A DNA stretch of 40,164 nt from Thiobacillus sp. (GCA_021166845.1 JAJPEP010000103.1:1-40164), one strand, 5' to 3'; counted from the first letter of the stretch, positions 30,337-39,223 are shown. The notes: generated from the sequence alone by a model not told the origin. Numbers and translations are program-made.

Positions 30337-33300
30337 TCAGCCAGCCGCATCGGGCTCCCCCAGCCGCGCCAGGATCTGGCGGCGCGCGCCGTCGCGCAGC
30401 TGCAGGGCCGCTTGCCAGGGGTCGCCCTGCGCCGATAGCGGCGTGCCGATGTGCACCGCGAGCGCGCTGTAATGCGGCCGCCGCGACTCGCCGCGCAGCA
30501 GCGTGCGGGTGCCGCTCAGGCTGACCGGCAGCACCGGCGCGCCGGTCCGCGCGGCGAGCATGAAGGCCCCCATGCGGAAAGGCAGCAGGCCGGGCTCGCG
30601 CTTGAAGGTGCCCTCGGGAAAGAACACCATGGATTCGCCGGCGCGCAGCCGTTCCTCGAGCGCGCGCGTGTCCTCGACGCCGCGCGCGCTGTCGAAGCGC
30701 TCGACGAACGCGCTGCCGAGCCGCCGCAGGGGAATGGCGGCGAGCGGCTTGCGCAACAGTTCCTGCTTGGCCACGTAGGCAAAGCGCGGCGGCAGCACGG
30801 CGGTGAGAATCAGCGCATCGAGGAAGCTGGCATGGTTGGCCACCACGATCAGCGAAGCGTCGAGGCCGGCCAGCTGCTGCGCGCCCGTCAGCCGCGGGGT
30901 CAGCCCGGTCAGCGCCAGGGCCAGCCGCGCGCAGGCCCGGGCGATGCGCCGGCGCAGGCCGAGGCCGGGCGCCGCCGCGATCAACAGCCAGGCCAGCGGC
31001 ACGATGAGCAGATAGACCGCCCACGCCCAGGCCGCCCACGCCGCATCGGCCGCGCGCCCGAGCCGGCGGCGGGCCTGGGCGACGGCGCCGGCGCCGGCCA
31101 GGCGCAGCCACTGCCGCCAGGGCGGGCGCTGCGCGCCGAGCAGTTCGCCGCGCTCGTAGCGCTCGCGGCAGGCGGCGCGGCGGACCTTGCCGCTGGAGGT
31201 CTTGAGCACCGTGCGCGGCGGCGCCAGCACGATGTCGTCGGCCGGCATGCCGATGAGGTCGACGGCGAGGCCGTTGATTTCCGCCTGGATGCGCGCGCGG
31301 TTGGCGGCGCTGTCGTCGCGGATTTCGGCCAGCACCACCAGCCGCTCGGTGCCGCTTTGCGCGTCGGTGGCCGGGAACACCGCGACGCCGCCGCGGCGCA
31401 CGCCGGGCAGCCGGCTCACCGCTTCCTCCAGTTCCTGCGGGTAGAGGTTGTGGCCGCCGCGGATGATGACGTCCTTCTCGCGCCCGGTGAGGTAGAGCTC
31501 GCCCGCCGCGAGATAGCCGAGGTCGCCGGTGTTGAGCCAGCCGCCGTCGAACAGGGCCTGGTTGGCCTCCGCGTTGCGGAAGTAGCCGCGGGTCGCCGAC
31601 GGCCCCCGGAACTGCACGCGCCCAAGCGTGCGTTCGGGCAGCGCGCGGCCGTCTGCGTCGACGATGCGGATGGCGTGGCCGGGCAGCGGCAGGCCGCAGG
31701 ACACGATGCGCTGGGCATGAACATCCTCGGCCGGAACGGGGCGGGCAATTCCGTTCGCCGACAATTCAGCGCGGTCGACACGGTCGATCAGCGGGCCGCG
31801 CCCGAGCGGAGGAAAGGCCAGGCCGACCGAGGACTCGGCCAGGCCGTAGACCGGGGTCATCGCGCCGGCGCGGAAACCGTAGGCGCCGAAGCGCGCGGTG
31901 AAGCGCTCGATGGTGGCGGGACTGACCGGCTCGGCGCCGTTGTAGGCCAGCCGCCAGCTGCCCAGATCGAGGCCATCGAGCTCGCGCTCGTCGAGCTTGT
32001 TGACGCACAGTTCGTAGGCGAAGTTGGGCGCCGCCGAGATGCTGGCGCGGTGGCGGTGGATCGCCCACAGCCAGCGCCCGGGCCGCGCCAGGAAGGTCAC
32101 CGGCGACATCAGCACCAGCCGGAAGCCGACATACAGGCTGCCCATGCAGGCGCCGATCAGCCCCATGTCGTGGTACAGCGGCAGCCAGGACACGAAGACG
32201 TCCTTGGCGCTGACGCCGGAGGCGCGCGCCATGGCATCGAGGTTGGCCAGCAGGTTGGCGTGGGAGAGCACCACCCCCTTGGGATTGCCGGTGCTGCCCG
32301 AGGTGTACTGCAGGAAGGCCGTGTCTTCCGGGCGCGGCGGAGGCGGCAGCGGCGCCGCCGCGGCGCGCGACAGGTCCGCCACGGTCGCCACCGCGCGCAG
32401 CGAGGGACACTGCGCGCGCAGCAGATGGCCGAGCGGCTTGGCGCGCGCGTCGGCGATCAGCAGCGCGGCCCCGGCGTTGGCGACGATGCCGGCGATGCGG
32501 CGCATGTGCTCCTCGATCTGCGAAGAACGCGCCGGCGGGTACAGCGGCACCGGCACACAGCCGGCGTAGAGCGCGCCATAGAAAGCGGCGAAAAATTCGC
32601 GTCCGGTGGGGAGCATGATGGCGACCCGGTCGCCAGTTATTGCACCAGGCGCGACGCGGTCGCCAGTATTAGGTTCAGGCGCGACGCGGTCGCTCGTGTC
32701 AGGGAAGCGCTGATTTATTCCGTCATCGCGAGGCCCGCAGGGCCGTGGCGATCCAGCGCGCGTTGATTCAGCCGGCATTCTGGATTGCTTCGCTGCGCTC
32801 GCAATGACAAAAGATGAATGATTCAGCGTCTCCTTAGGCTCAGGCGCGACACCATCGCCAGCATGATTGACCTCGCCAACCTGTAGGAGCGGCGCCCTCG
32901 CCGCGATCGCCGGCGCCGCGCTACCGCCGGCATTCGGCCCGGGGGCGGGCCTCCCACCTTCCATCCCGGGCGCGGCCGCAAGCGGCAGGCCGTGCTCGAC
33001 AAGCCCCGCCGCCAGCGCCAGCGCCTCGGCCTGCAGCGCGCGGTAGTCGATGTCCTCGCTCTGCCCCGCCCCGTCCTCCAGCGTGATGTGCACCCGTTCG
33101 CCATGCTGCGCGACATGCCAGTCGAGCAGTTCGACCAGGGTGGCGAGGGTTTGCGGCGGCTGTTCGGGCGCGGCCTCCTCCATCGCCGCAGGCGCCGGCG
33201 CGGGCGCTTCAGCGGGGCCGGCCTCCGCCATCTGGCGCAGCAGGTCGCGCGGCGTTTCGGCCTCGGCGAACGCCGCCTCGGCCAGCCTGACCCCGAGTTC

Positions 33301-33474
33301 GCGCTCGATGCGGGCGAGCAGTTCAACCCGCGCCAGGCTGTCGAGGCCGAAATCGCGCTCCAGTTCATGATCCAGGCCGAGGCGGTCGATGCCGTGGGCG
33401 CCCGGCCGCAGCTCGCGCGAAAGGCCGCGGACAAGGTCGAGCAGTTGCGCCTCGGAGGGGATTGAATGCCTCAT
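30337..33474 (-). CDS. Trifunctional lipid enzyme: acyl carrier + fatty acyl-AMP ligase + acyltransferase
   Basis: The protein has 1045 residues. The acyl-carrier domain (1-85) has its phosphopantetheine serine at S46 in DFGLDSLARVE. The acyl-AMP ligase domain (about 100-780) has FLQYTSGSTGNPKGV (about 385-400), LYHDMGLIG, LNTGDLGYL and a terminal KTSSGKVRR. A membrane helix pair (about 810-840) precedes a PlsC domain with NHASFLDA (about 878, the HX4D motif) and FPEGTFKRE (about 951). It probably activates a fatty acid, loads it on its own carrier and transfers it to a lipid. Residues about 169-285 are foreign: repeats and a mobile palindrome inserted in frame before GDRVAIMLPTG. Activity may be intact if this forms a surface loop. 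Confidence 0.9.
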   Translation of the reverse strand: MRHSIPSEAQLLDLVRGLSRELRPGAHGIDRLGLDHELERDFGLDSLARVELLARIERELGVRLAEAAFAEAETPRDLLRQMAEAGPAEAPAPAPAAMEEAAPEQPPQTLATLVELLDWHVAQHGERVHITLEDGAGQSEDIDYRALQAEALALAAGLVEHGLPLAAAPGMEGGRPAPGPNAGGSAAPAIAARAPLLQVGEVNHAGDGVAPEPKETLNHSSFVIASAAKQSRMPAESTRAGSPRPCGPRDDGINQRFPDTSDRVAPEPNTGDRVAPGAITGDRVAIMLPTGREFFAAFYGALYAGCVPVPLYPPARSSQIEEHMRRIAGIVANAGAALLIADARAKPLGHLLRAQCPSLRAVATVADLSRAAAAPLPPPPRPEDTAFLQYTSGSTGNPKGVVLSHANLLANLDAMARASGVSAKDVFVSWLPLYHDMGLIGACMGSLYVGFRLVLMSPVTFLARPGRWLWAIHRHRASISAAPNFAYELCVNKLDERELDGLDLGSWRLAYNGAEPVSPATIERFTARFGAYGFRAGAMTPVYGLAESSVGLAFPPLGRGPLIDRVDRAELSANGIARPVPAEDVHAQRIVSCGLPLPGHAIRIVDADGRALPERTLGRVQFRGPSATRGYFRNAEANQALFDGGWLNTGDLGYLAAGELYLTGREKDVIIRGGHNLYPQELEEAVSRLPGVRRGGVAVFPATDAQSGTERLVVLAEIRDDSAANRARIQAEINGLAVDLIGMPADDIVLAPPRTVLKTSSGKVRRAACRERYERGELLGAQRPPWRQWLRLAGAGAVAQARRRLGRAADAAWAAWAWAVYLLIVPLAWLLIAAAPGLGLRRRIARACARLALALTGLTPRLTGAQQLAGLDASLIVVANHASFLDALILTAVLPPRFAYVAKQELLRKPLAAIPLRRLGSAFVERFDSARGVEDTRALEERLRAGESMVFFPEGTFKREPGLLPFRMGAFMLAARTGAPVLPVSLSGTRTLLRGESRRPHYSALAVHIGTPLSAQGDPWQAALQLRDGARRQILARLGEPDAAG
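32621..32710. repeat. 30-bp tandem repeats inside the acyl-ligase gene
   Basis: Three copies of a GCGACGCGGTCGCC-containing unit start at 32621, 32651 and 32681, with a fourth diverged copy near 32846 beyond the palindromic element. Thirty bases encode ten residues (GDRVAPEPNT-like), so copies stay in frame. They duplicate the GDRVAIM strand of the ligase. Confidence 0.85.
32722..32808. mobile_element. MITE/REP-like palindromic element inside the acyl-ligase gene
   Basis: The ends GTCATCGCGAG and CTCGCAATGAC are inverted copies (10 of 11). The sequence between, with GAAGCAATCCAGAATGCCGG on the minus strand, belongs to a dispersed repeat common in Beta/Gammaproteobacteria. Read in frame it gives VIASAAKQSRMPAES. 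It encodes no transposase. Here it sits within an open reading frame without breaking it. Confidence 0.75.
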
Positions 33475-33492
33475 GCCTGTTTTATAGCGCCG

Positions 33493-34263
33493 TTAGTGAA
33501 TATGGCGCCGCCGCAGGTGCAGCAGCGCCGCAATCGCCGCCAGCGCGGCAACCGCGTGCTTGATCGTGTGTCCGCTGACGAGGCCGTCGGTCAGCGCGAA
33601 TACCGGGCGGTCGGCCAGGTCGAAAGCCAGGGCCAGCAGATACAGCCCGACGACCGCCAGGATGGCGCGGTCGCCGCTGTAGCGCGGCGGATGGAGGCGC
33701 AGCAGCGGCGGGACCAGCAGCACCGGATAAAGCTGCAGCAGAAAATAGAAGCGCAGGTCGCCCATCCCGCGCGCCTCGCTCCAGCCCCACCAGGCGGCGC
33801 TGCCCAGCCCCGCGGCGACGGCGAGCGGCAGCAGGCGCAGCCCGGCGACCGGGCCGATGCGCTCGCACACGACGGCGGAAAACCAGGCCATGAACGCCAG
33901 CATCATCGCCAGGCGATCCCCCAGCAGCCGCGCGTTGTCTGGGGCGAGATGGTAATAGCCCGATGCCAGCCCGACCAGAATCATGGCCAGGAAGAACAGG
34001 CCGTACGGCCAGGCCTCGCGCCGATCCCGCCAGGCGCCCTGCCCTCGCTGCACGAAGCGCAGCCCCATCGCGCCCGCCAGCACGAACAGGGCGTTGCTGG
34101 CGGTATCGAGGCAATTGGGCAGGCCCCAGCAGGCGCGCTGGTCGGCGAACGCGTGATAGCCGGGCGGCTGCGCGATCGGCGGCAGCATCCCGGCCAGCCC
34201 CGCCAGCGCGCCGGCCAAAAGCCACAGGCCGAACGCCCGGGCGCGGGGCGGCCAGCCGCTCAT
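33493..34263 (-). CDS. Ceramidase-like integral membrane hydrolase
   Basis: The protein has 256 residues with about seven helices. It opens MSGWPPRARAFGLWLLAG and contains the alkaline-ceramidase signature FLAMILVGLASGYYHLAPDNARLLGDRLAMMLAFMAW and, near the end, SGHTIKHAVAALAAI. The histidines of YYHLAP and GHTIKHA are the expected zinc ligands of the CREST/alkaline ceramidase superfamily. The usual WDRLPM is GDRLAM here. It probably hydrolyses an amide or ester of a membrane lipid. It overlaps the preceding lipoprotein gene by ATGA and lies 18 bp before the trifunctional enzyme. Confidence 0.82.
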   Translation of the reverse strand: MSGWPPRARAFGLWLLAGALAGLAGMLPPIAQPPGYHAFADQRACWGLPNCLDTASNALFVLAGAMGLRFVQRGQGAWRDRREAWPYGLFFLAMILVGLASGYYHLAPDNARLLGDRLAMMLAFMAWFSAVVCERIGPVAGLRLLPLAVAAGLGSAAWWGWSEARGMGDLRFYFLLQLYPVLLVPPLLRLHPPRYSGDRAILAVVGLYLLALAFDLADRPVFALTDGLVSGHTIKHAVAALAAIAALLHLRRRHIH

Positions 34264-35492
34264 GTGTCGTCCGCGCGCTCGGCCAGCAACAGGTCGACCA
34301 CGCGCCACAGCCGCCACAGGTCGGGCAGATCCTCGCGCCAGAAGCGCCAGGCGAACAGATCGGACACCCCCATATCGACATGCCCCAGAACACGCCGGAT
34401 CAGGAACACGCGCGCCTGCCCCGCCGGCGCCGCGGCGGCAAGCGCCAGGCTCTCCGTATAGGGAATTAGATTGTCGTTCCTGCCGTGCACCAGGATCAGC
34501 CGCGCCTGCAGCGGCGCGAGGTCGTGCCGCGCGAGATCGAGCCGCGCGATGTCCTCGCGCATGGCCCGCGGCAGCCGCGCGAACAGTTCGGCAAAGCGCG
34601 CGGGATCGTCGTTGACGGCCAGCGCATACACCGCCCGCGCACCCGGGCTCAGCCCGGCGGCAAGCGGCGCCAGGTCGGCCTCGGGGTCGCGCGTGCGCAG
34701 CGCCACCATGCGGTCGAACACGTCGCGATCCGGCGCCGGCGCGAGGTAATCCAGGCTGGAATACACCAGCACCATGCGGCCGGTATCGTCCGGCTCGATG
34801 TGCTGCAGGGCGCCCGCATGCTCGAACCAGCCGGTGGTGAAAAACAGCATGGCGCGCGGCAGGTCGTGATAGCCGCCCAGCCCGACGACGAAGCGCACCT
34901 GCTCGCGGATGTCGCCTTCCAGCGCGGCCAGCACGGCGGGCCCCACCGAATAGCTGAAGGCGAACATACCGGCGCTGCCGTCCGGCGCCAGCTCCGGCTG
35001 GCGGCTGATCCAGGCGAAGGCATCGGCGATTTCGCGCGCGTCCGATGGCCGGATGCGCAATTGCCGGTAGCCGGCGAGATCGGGCACCATCACCGCAAAC
35101 CCGGCGCGCGCCAGGGTGGTGGCGAAGGCCACCAGGCGCGGATCGTCCTTGCCCTGCGGCGCCGCTCCTGGAACCGCGACGAGGGCGGCGCGCGGGCAGC
35201 GCGGGGGCGCATCCCCTGCAGGCGCCGGCAGCCACGCGGCGCAGCCGTCCAGCGCGGCCGGCAGGTAGAGATCGGCGCGGTGCGCGCGCCCGGCCGCCGT
35301 GTAGGAGAAGGTCTGCCGCAGCGGCGCGGGGGTGGTCCGCTTGAGCCGGGAATCGGCCGTGCCGGCGGCTAGATCCTGCAGCACCCGCACCGCTTCGTAG
35401 TGCCGCGCCGGCGCGCATCCCGCCAGCGCGACGAGGAGCGCAACGGCCAGCGCGAGCGCCGGGCCGGAGCGAAAAAAAGAGGCTGCCGTCAT
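34260..35492 (-). CDS. Lipoprotein alpha/beta hydrolase
   Basis: The protein has 410 residues from MTAASFFRSG, with GGACGGAG upstream; a start at 35516 overlapping the stop of the ligase (TGATG) is possible. The lipobox LVALAGC makes it a lipoprotein. The family core is PRAALVAVPGAAPQGKDDPRLVAFATTLARAGFAVMVPDLAGYR. The predicted nucleophile is in FAFSYSVGPAVL (weak GxSxG: F-S-Y-S-V-G), the acid in LVHGRNDNLIPY and the histidine in VLGHVDMG. It is an esterase or thioesterase-like protein acting on lipids. Catalysis is less certain than for the 27724 hydrolase because the nucleophile elbow is atypical. Confidence 0.82.
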   Translation of the reverse strand: MTAASFFRSGPALALAVALLVALAGCAPARHYEAVRVLQDLAAGTADSRLKRTTPAPLRQTFSYTAAGRAHRADLYLPAALDGCAAWLPAPAGDAPPRCPRAALVAVPGAAPQGKDDPRLVAFATTLARAGFAVMVPDLAGYRQLRIRPSDAREIADAFAWISRQPELAPDGSAGMFAFSYSVGPAVLAALEGDIREQVRFVVGLGGYHDLPRAMLFFTTGWFEHAGALQHIEPDDTGRMVLVYSSLDYLAPAPDRDVFDRMVALRTRDPEADLAPLAAGLSPGARAVYALAVNDDPARFAELFARLPRAMREDIARLDLARHDLAPLQARLILVHGRNDNLIPYTESLALAAAAPAGQARVFLIRRVLGHVDMGVSDLFAWRFWREDLPDLWRLWRVVDLLLAERADDT

Positions 35493-35515
35493 GCTCCGTC
35501 CGCGCATCGCCGGCA

Positions 35516-37189
35516 TCAGGCAGGCGCGTCCTTGAGCGCCCGCCGCAAGACCTTGCCGATGGGCGACCTGGGCAGCCGCTCGCGGAATTCCACCTGCTTC
35601 GGCACCTTGTATGCGGCCAGATTCGCCCTGCAGTGGGCAATCAGTTCGGCGGCGGTCAGCGCCGGATTCCGCTTCACCACGAAGGCCTTGACCGCCTCGC
35701 CGCTCTTTTCGTCCGGCACCCCCACGACCCCCGCTTCGCTCACCCCCGGATGCAGCATCAGCACGTCCTCGACCTCGTTCGGGTAGACCTTGAAGCCAGA
35801 CACCACGACCACGTCCTTGGCGCGTTCGACGAAGCGGACCATGCCGCGCGCGTCCATCTCGCAGATGTCGCCGGTGCGCAGCCAGCCGTCCGCGCTCAAA
35901 ACCTTGGCGGTTTCGTCCGCCATGTTCCAGTAGCCGCGCATCACCTGCGGCCCCTGCACCCAGAGCTCGCCCGCCTCGCCCGGCGGCAGCGGGTTCCCCG
36001 CCTCGTCGCGGATCTCCACCCGGGTGGAGGGAATCGGCATGCCGATCGCGCCGCTGAATTTCCTGGCATCGAGCGGGTTGGCGCAGACGATGGGCGACGC
36101 CTCGGTCAGCCCGTAACCCTCGATCAGCGGCACTCCCATCCGCTGCTGCCAGCGCTCCGCCACCGCACGCTGCACCGACATGCCGCCGGCCACCGCGAGC
36201 TTGAGCGCGCCGGCGTTGGCCGGCTTCACCTCGAAGCCGGGGGCGTCGAGCAGCTTGCGGTACAGGGTGTTGACGCCGGTGATGACGGTGAAGCGGGTCG
36301 TGCGCAACACCTTGACGAAGCCGGGAATGTCGCGTGGATTGGCGATCAGCACGTCGTTTCCGCCCCACTTGACGAAGGTCAGCAGGTTGGCGGTGAGCGC
36401 GAACACGTGGTAGAGCGGCAGCGGCGTGACGACGACTTCCTCGCCTTCCCTGAGGACGCTGCCGATCCAGGCGGAGGTCTGCTCGACGTTGGCCACCAGG
36501 TTGCCGTGGGTGAGGATCGCGCCCTTGGCCACCCCGGTGGTGCCGCCGGTGTATTGCAGGAAGGCGATGTCGTCCCGCGTGACCGGAACCTCCGTCAAGC
36601 GATGGCGCACGCCGCGTTCGAGCGCGCTGCTGAAGGCCACCGCGCCCGGCAGCTGCCAGCGCGGCGCCGCGCGTTTGACCCACTTCACCGCGAAGTTGAC
36701 CAGGCAGGCCCTGAGCGGCGGCAGCAGGTCGCCGACGCGGGTGACGACCACGTGGCGCAGCGCGGTGGCCGCGACGATTTCCTGCAGCGTGCGGGCAAAA
36801 TTCTCCAGCACCACGATCGCCGTCGCGCCGGAGTCGGCCAGCTGGTGCTGCAGCTCGCGCGCGGTGTAGAGCGGGTTGACATTCACCACCACCATGCCTG
36901 CGCGCAGGGCGCCGAACAGCGCCACCGGATACTGCAGCAGGTTGGGCAGCATGATCGCCACGCGCTCGCCGCGGGTGAGGCCGGCTTCGTGCTGCAGCCA
37001 GGCGCCGAACGCCTGCGAGCGACGGTCGAGTTCGTCGTAGCTCAGGCTGATGCCCATGCTGGTGAAGGCGGGACGCGCGCGGAATCGCTCACAGCTCTGT
37101 TCGAGCAAATCCTTGAGCGAGGCATAGCGGAGAATGTCGGCTTCTGGCGGAACACCGGGCGGATAGTGCTCGAGCCAGATGGGTTCCAT
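35516..37189 (-). CDS. fadD: Long-chain fatty-acid-CoA ligase (FadD-like)
   Basis: The protein has 557 residues from MEPIWLEHYPPG; the ORF extends to 37351 but overlaps the stress-protein gene and lacks support. AMP-binding motifs are FLQYTGGTTGVAKGAILTHGN (about 211-230), LPLYHVFALTAN, GYGLTEASPIV, GWLRTGDICEMD and the C-terminal PRSPIGKVLRR. The family activates long-chain fatty acids with ATP and CoA. The operon around it (hydrolase, ceramidase-like, acyl-AMP ligase/acyltransferase) suggests recycling of fatty acids released from envelope lipids. Confidence 0.93.
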   Translation of the reverse strand: MEPIWLEHYPPGVPPEADILRYASLKDLLEQSCERFRARPAFTSMGISLSYDELDRRSQAFGAWLQHEAGLTRGERVAIMLPNLLQYPVALFGALRAGMVVVNVNPLYTARELQHQLADSGATAIVVLENFARTLQEIVAATALRHVVVTRVGDLLPPLRACLVNFAVKWVKRAAPRWQLPGAVAFSSALERGVRHRLTEVPVTRDDIAFLQYTGGTTGVAKGAILTHGNLVANVEQTSAWIGSVLREGEEVVVTPLPLYHVFALTANLLTFVKWGGNDVLIANPRDIPGFVKVLRTTRFTVITGVNTLYRKLLDAPGFEVKPANAGALKLAVAGGMSVQRAVAERWQQRMGVPLIEGYGLTEASPIVCANPLDARKFSGAIGMPIPSTRVEIRDEAGNPLPPGEAGELWVQGPQVMRGYWNMADETAKVLSADGWLRTGDICEMDARGMVRFVERAKDVVVVSGFKVYPNEVEDVLMLHPGVSEAGVVGVPDEKSGEAVKAFVVKRNPALTAAELIAHCRANLAAYKVPKQVEFRERLPRSPIGKVLRRALKDAPA

Positions 37190-37200
37190 GCAGCGCCCCG

Positions 37201-38097
37201 CTACTGCCCGCCCGTTCCGATCAGCAGCACGTCGCACGTCGCGGCAAAGGCCACGTCCTTGCTCACGCTGCCCAGCAGCCAGTCCTGCAAGCCGCCGCCA
37301 TAGCCGTGCCGCCCCAGAACGACCAGATCGACCTGGCCGTCCTCGATGCACTGGCAGATGACTGCTGGGGGAAATCCCGGCTGGACCAGGCGCCCGGCTG
37401 GCGCGCCCTTTTCGACCGACGCCAGCAGGGCATCCAGCTGCTTCTCGGCATCCGCGCGCTGGCGCGCGAGCCAGTCGGTGAGATCCACCCGGACGAACTT
37501 CGCCTTGCGCAAACGCTGCTCGACCTCGCTGCCCAGCACGTGCAGCGTTTCCACCCGCGCGCCGTCGGCGAGGCCGAAGGCATGATTCAGCACCGCAGCC
37601 GACACCGGCGAGAAGTCCACTGCCGCCAATACCTTGCGGTAAGGTTCATCTACCGGCTTCTTGACGATAAGCACCGGGCGCGTGGCTACCCTCAGCAGAC
37701 GCGACACGGTGGACCCGAGGAACAAATCCATCAGCGTGCTCTCGCCGCGCGATCCGGCCGCCACCAGGTCGGCCGCCACCTCCTGCGCGTAGCCGACGAT
37801 TTCGGTATGCGCCCGGCCGAGGCGGGTGACGGGGAGGACGCGGATCCCGAACTGACCGGACAATGCCGTCGCCATGGCCTCCACCCGGGTCTGCTCCGCT
37901 TGCTGCAACTCCTGGTCGCTATGGCCGAATTCGTCCGGGGTCAGCGTCAGGCTGGGGTAGAGATCGAGCGGGCGCACCACATGCAGCAGATGCAGCTGGG
38001 CATTGTGCTGCTGGGCAATGCGCGCGGCGCGGCGCACGGCGCGCTCCGAAAATTCGGAAAAATCGGTGGCGGCAACGATACAACGGATGCTGGACAT
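37201..38097 (-). CDS. Tandem universal stress protein
   Basis: The protein has 298 residues: two UspA domains. The first begins IRCIVAATDFSEFSERAVRRAARIAQQ and has GSRGESTLMDLFLGSTVSRLL. The second begins VLAAVDFSPVSAAVLNHAFGLAD and has the ATP-binding GRHGYGGGLQDWLLGSVSKDV. Tandem Usp proteins bind ATP and assist stress survival. It lies 11 bp upstream of the FadD-like gene and so leads the lipid operon. Confidence 0.93.
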   Translation of the reverse strand: MSSIRCIVAATDFSEFSERAVRRAARIAQQHNAQLHLLHVVRPLDLYPSLTLTPDEFGHSDQELQQAEQTRVEAMATALSGQFGIRVLPVTRLGRAHTEIVGYAQEVAADLVAAGSRGESTLMDLFLGSTVSRLLRVATRPVLIVKKPVDEPYRKVLAAVDFSPVSAAVLNHAFGLADGARVETLHVLGSEVEQRLRKAKFVRVDLTDWLARQRADAEKQLDALLASVEKGAPAGRLVQPGFPPAVICQCIEDGQVDLVVLGRHGYGGGLQDWLLGSVSKDVAFAATCDVLLIGTGGQ

Positions 38098-38190
38098 GAT
38101 GGGTTCCCGGGAAAACGCGTAACACTATTATTCATAGCCCACGCGCGAGCATCCCGGGGATTGCTGGAGCGCCGCATTCGGCGCGACCCC

Positions 38191-38422
38191 TGTGGGAGGG
38201 GCTTTAGCCCCGATGGCCCGCTCCGATCGCGGGTAAACCCGCTCCCACAAACTCCCGCCGCCGTCACATGGAAGGCCGTCCTCGACGCGATTTCCGGCGC
38301 GGACCCTGTGGGAGGGGCTTTAGCCCCGATGGCCCGCTCCGATCGCGGGTAAACCCGCTCCCACAAACTCCCTCCGCCGTCACATGAAGGGGCGTCCTCA
38401 CCGCGATTCTCGGCGGGCCATT
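38191..38422. repeat. Two tandem copies of a 116-bp repeat with REP-like palindromes
   Basis: Each copy contains a 59-bp palindromic core (38191-38249 and 38307-38365) that begins TGTGGGAGGGGCTTTAGCCCC and ends ACCCGCTCCCACA. Inner hairpins are GGGGCT/AGCCCC and GCGGGT/ACCCGC. Copies are 116 bp apart and nearly identical, including the spacer with GCCGTCACATG. No gene is present in 38098-38504. Confidence 0.85.
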
Positions 38423-38504
38423 GGCTTTGACCGTTTTTTTTACCGCAGCAAGGGCGTGCCATGAAAATCTCAAATGGGCACCCCACCGCCCGCCGCCGCC
38501 CTCG

Positions 38505-38735
38505 TCAAAGCCAGCTTTCGATCTTCTTGCGGTCCGGCACGCCGCCGGCATGCACCACCTTGCCGTCGACCACCACGCCGGGGGTGGACATGACGCCGTA
38601 GCCCAGGATGGCTGCCATATCGTCGACCTTTTCCAGATCGACCGCCACGCCGCGCGCCTGCGCGACTTCCTCGATAAGCTTCAGCGTGGTCTTGCAGTTG
38701 GCGCAGCCGCTGCCGAGCACTTTGATGTTCTTCAT
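38505..38735 (-). CDS. Small thioredoxin-family (redox-active disulfide type) protein
   Basis: The protein has 76 residues. MKNIKVLGSGCANCKTTLKLIEE carries the CxxC active site, and MSTPGVVVDGKVVHAGGVP has the cis-proline loop. It belongs to the short glutaredoxin/thioredoxin type (TM0996-like), often found in arsenic and mercury clusters as a reductant. AAGGAGGAC precedes the start, which overlaps the stop of the arsM fragment. Present with the ArsP-type permease, it probably supports arsenic handling. Confidence 0.9.
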   Translation of the reverse strand: MKNIKVLGSGCANCKTTLKLIEEVAQARGVAVDLEKVDDMAAILGYGVMSTPGVVVDGKVVHAGGVPDRKKIESWL

Positions 38736-39195
38736 ACTGCGTCCTCCTTCACGTTCGGCTTGACCGCCTCGATGCTGGCCGAGGCGATGAAATCCTCGAC
38801 CCCGCGACCGGGCGCCCAGTGGCGGATGAACTCGCGGCTGGCATCCTTGGGGGCGATGCGAATGTCGGCGAGGCCCGCCGCCGCGAGCATGGTCATGAGT
38901 TCGCCGACGCTTGCCGCGCCAGCCACGCAGCCGGTGTGGAGCGCGACTTCCTGCTGCATCACCGGCGGCAGCGGGGCGGTGGTGACGATGTCGGAAATGG
39001 CCAGACGGCCGTCTGGCTTCAATACTCCTCGGCGCTGTAGCCGATGCCGCGCGACAGCAGCTCGGCGACGTCCTGGTCCGACGGCGCGCAGCAGCCCGTG
39101 CTCGGCGCGCAGCAGCCGCCGGATTCGGCGCGCGCCACCGCGCCGTAGGCGGCGCGTACCTGCTGGCGGATCTGGTCGTGTTCGTGGATGGTCAT
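38732..39195 (-). pseudogene. arsM: arsM (arsenite methyltransferase) with internal deletion and frameshift
   Basis: The N-terminal part, MTIHEHDQIRQQVRAAYGAVARAESGG with CCAPSTGCCAPS, ends GIGYSAEEY-stop at 39019. The C-terminal part starts in another frame near 39022: KPDGRLAISDIVTTAPLPP, ALHTGCVAGAASVGEL and WAPGRGVEDFIASASIEAVKP. Both match ArsM, but the SAM-binding core of roughly 160 residues between YSAEE and LKPDGR is absent. The two pieces meet at TATTGAAG. The enzyme cannot methylate arsenic. An assembly error across this point would give the same picture. Confidence 0.85.
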
Positions 39196-39223
39196 GATCG
39201 ATCTCCCTGAAAAATATCGGGCT

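Noticed and set aside
33493-35640. One continuous 715-codon minus-strand protein covering hydrolase and ceramidase regions
   Set aside because: Its first two thirds are the wrong frame of the lipoprotein hydrolase; only the part from 34263 has family signatures and a coupled start.
34260-36683. 807-codon reading as a ligase-hydrolase fusion
   Set aside because: The first 390 codons are an out-of-frame reading of the FadD-like gene; the hydrolase has its own signal peptide and start near 35492.
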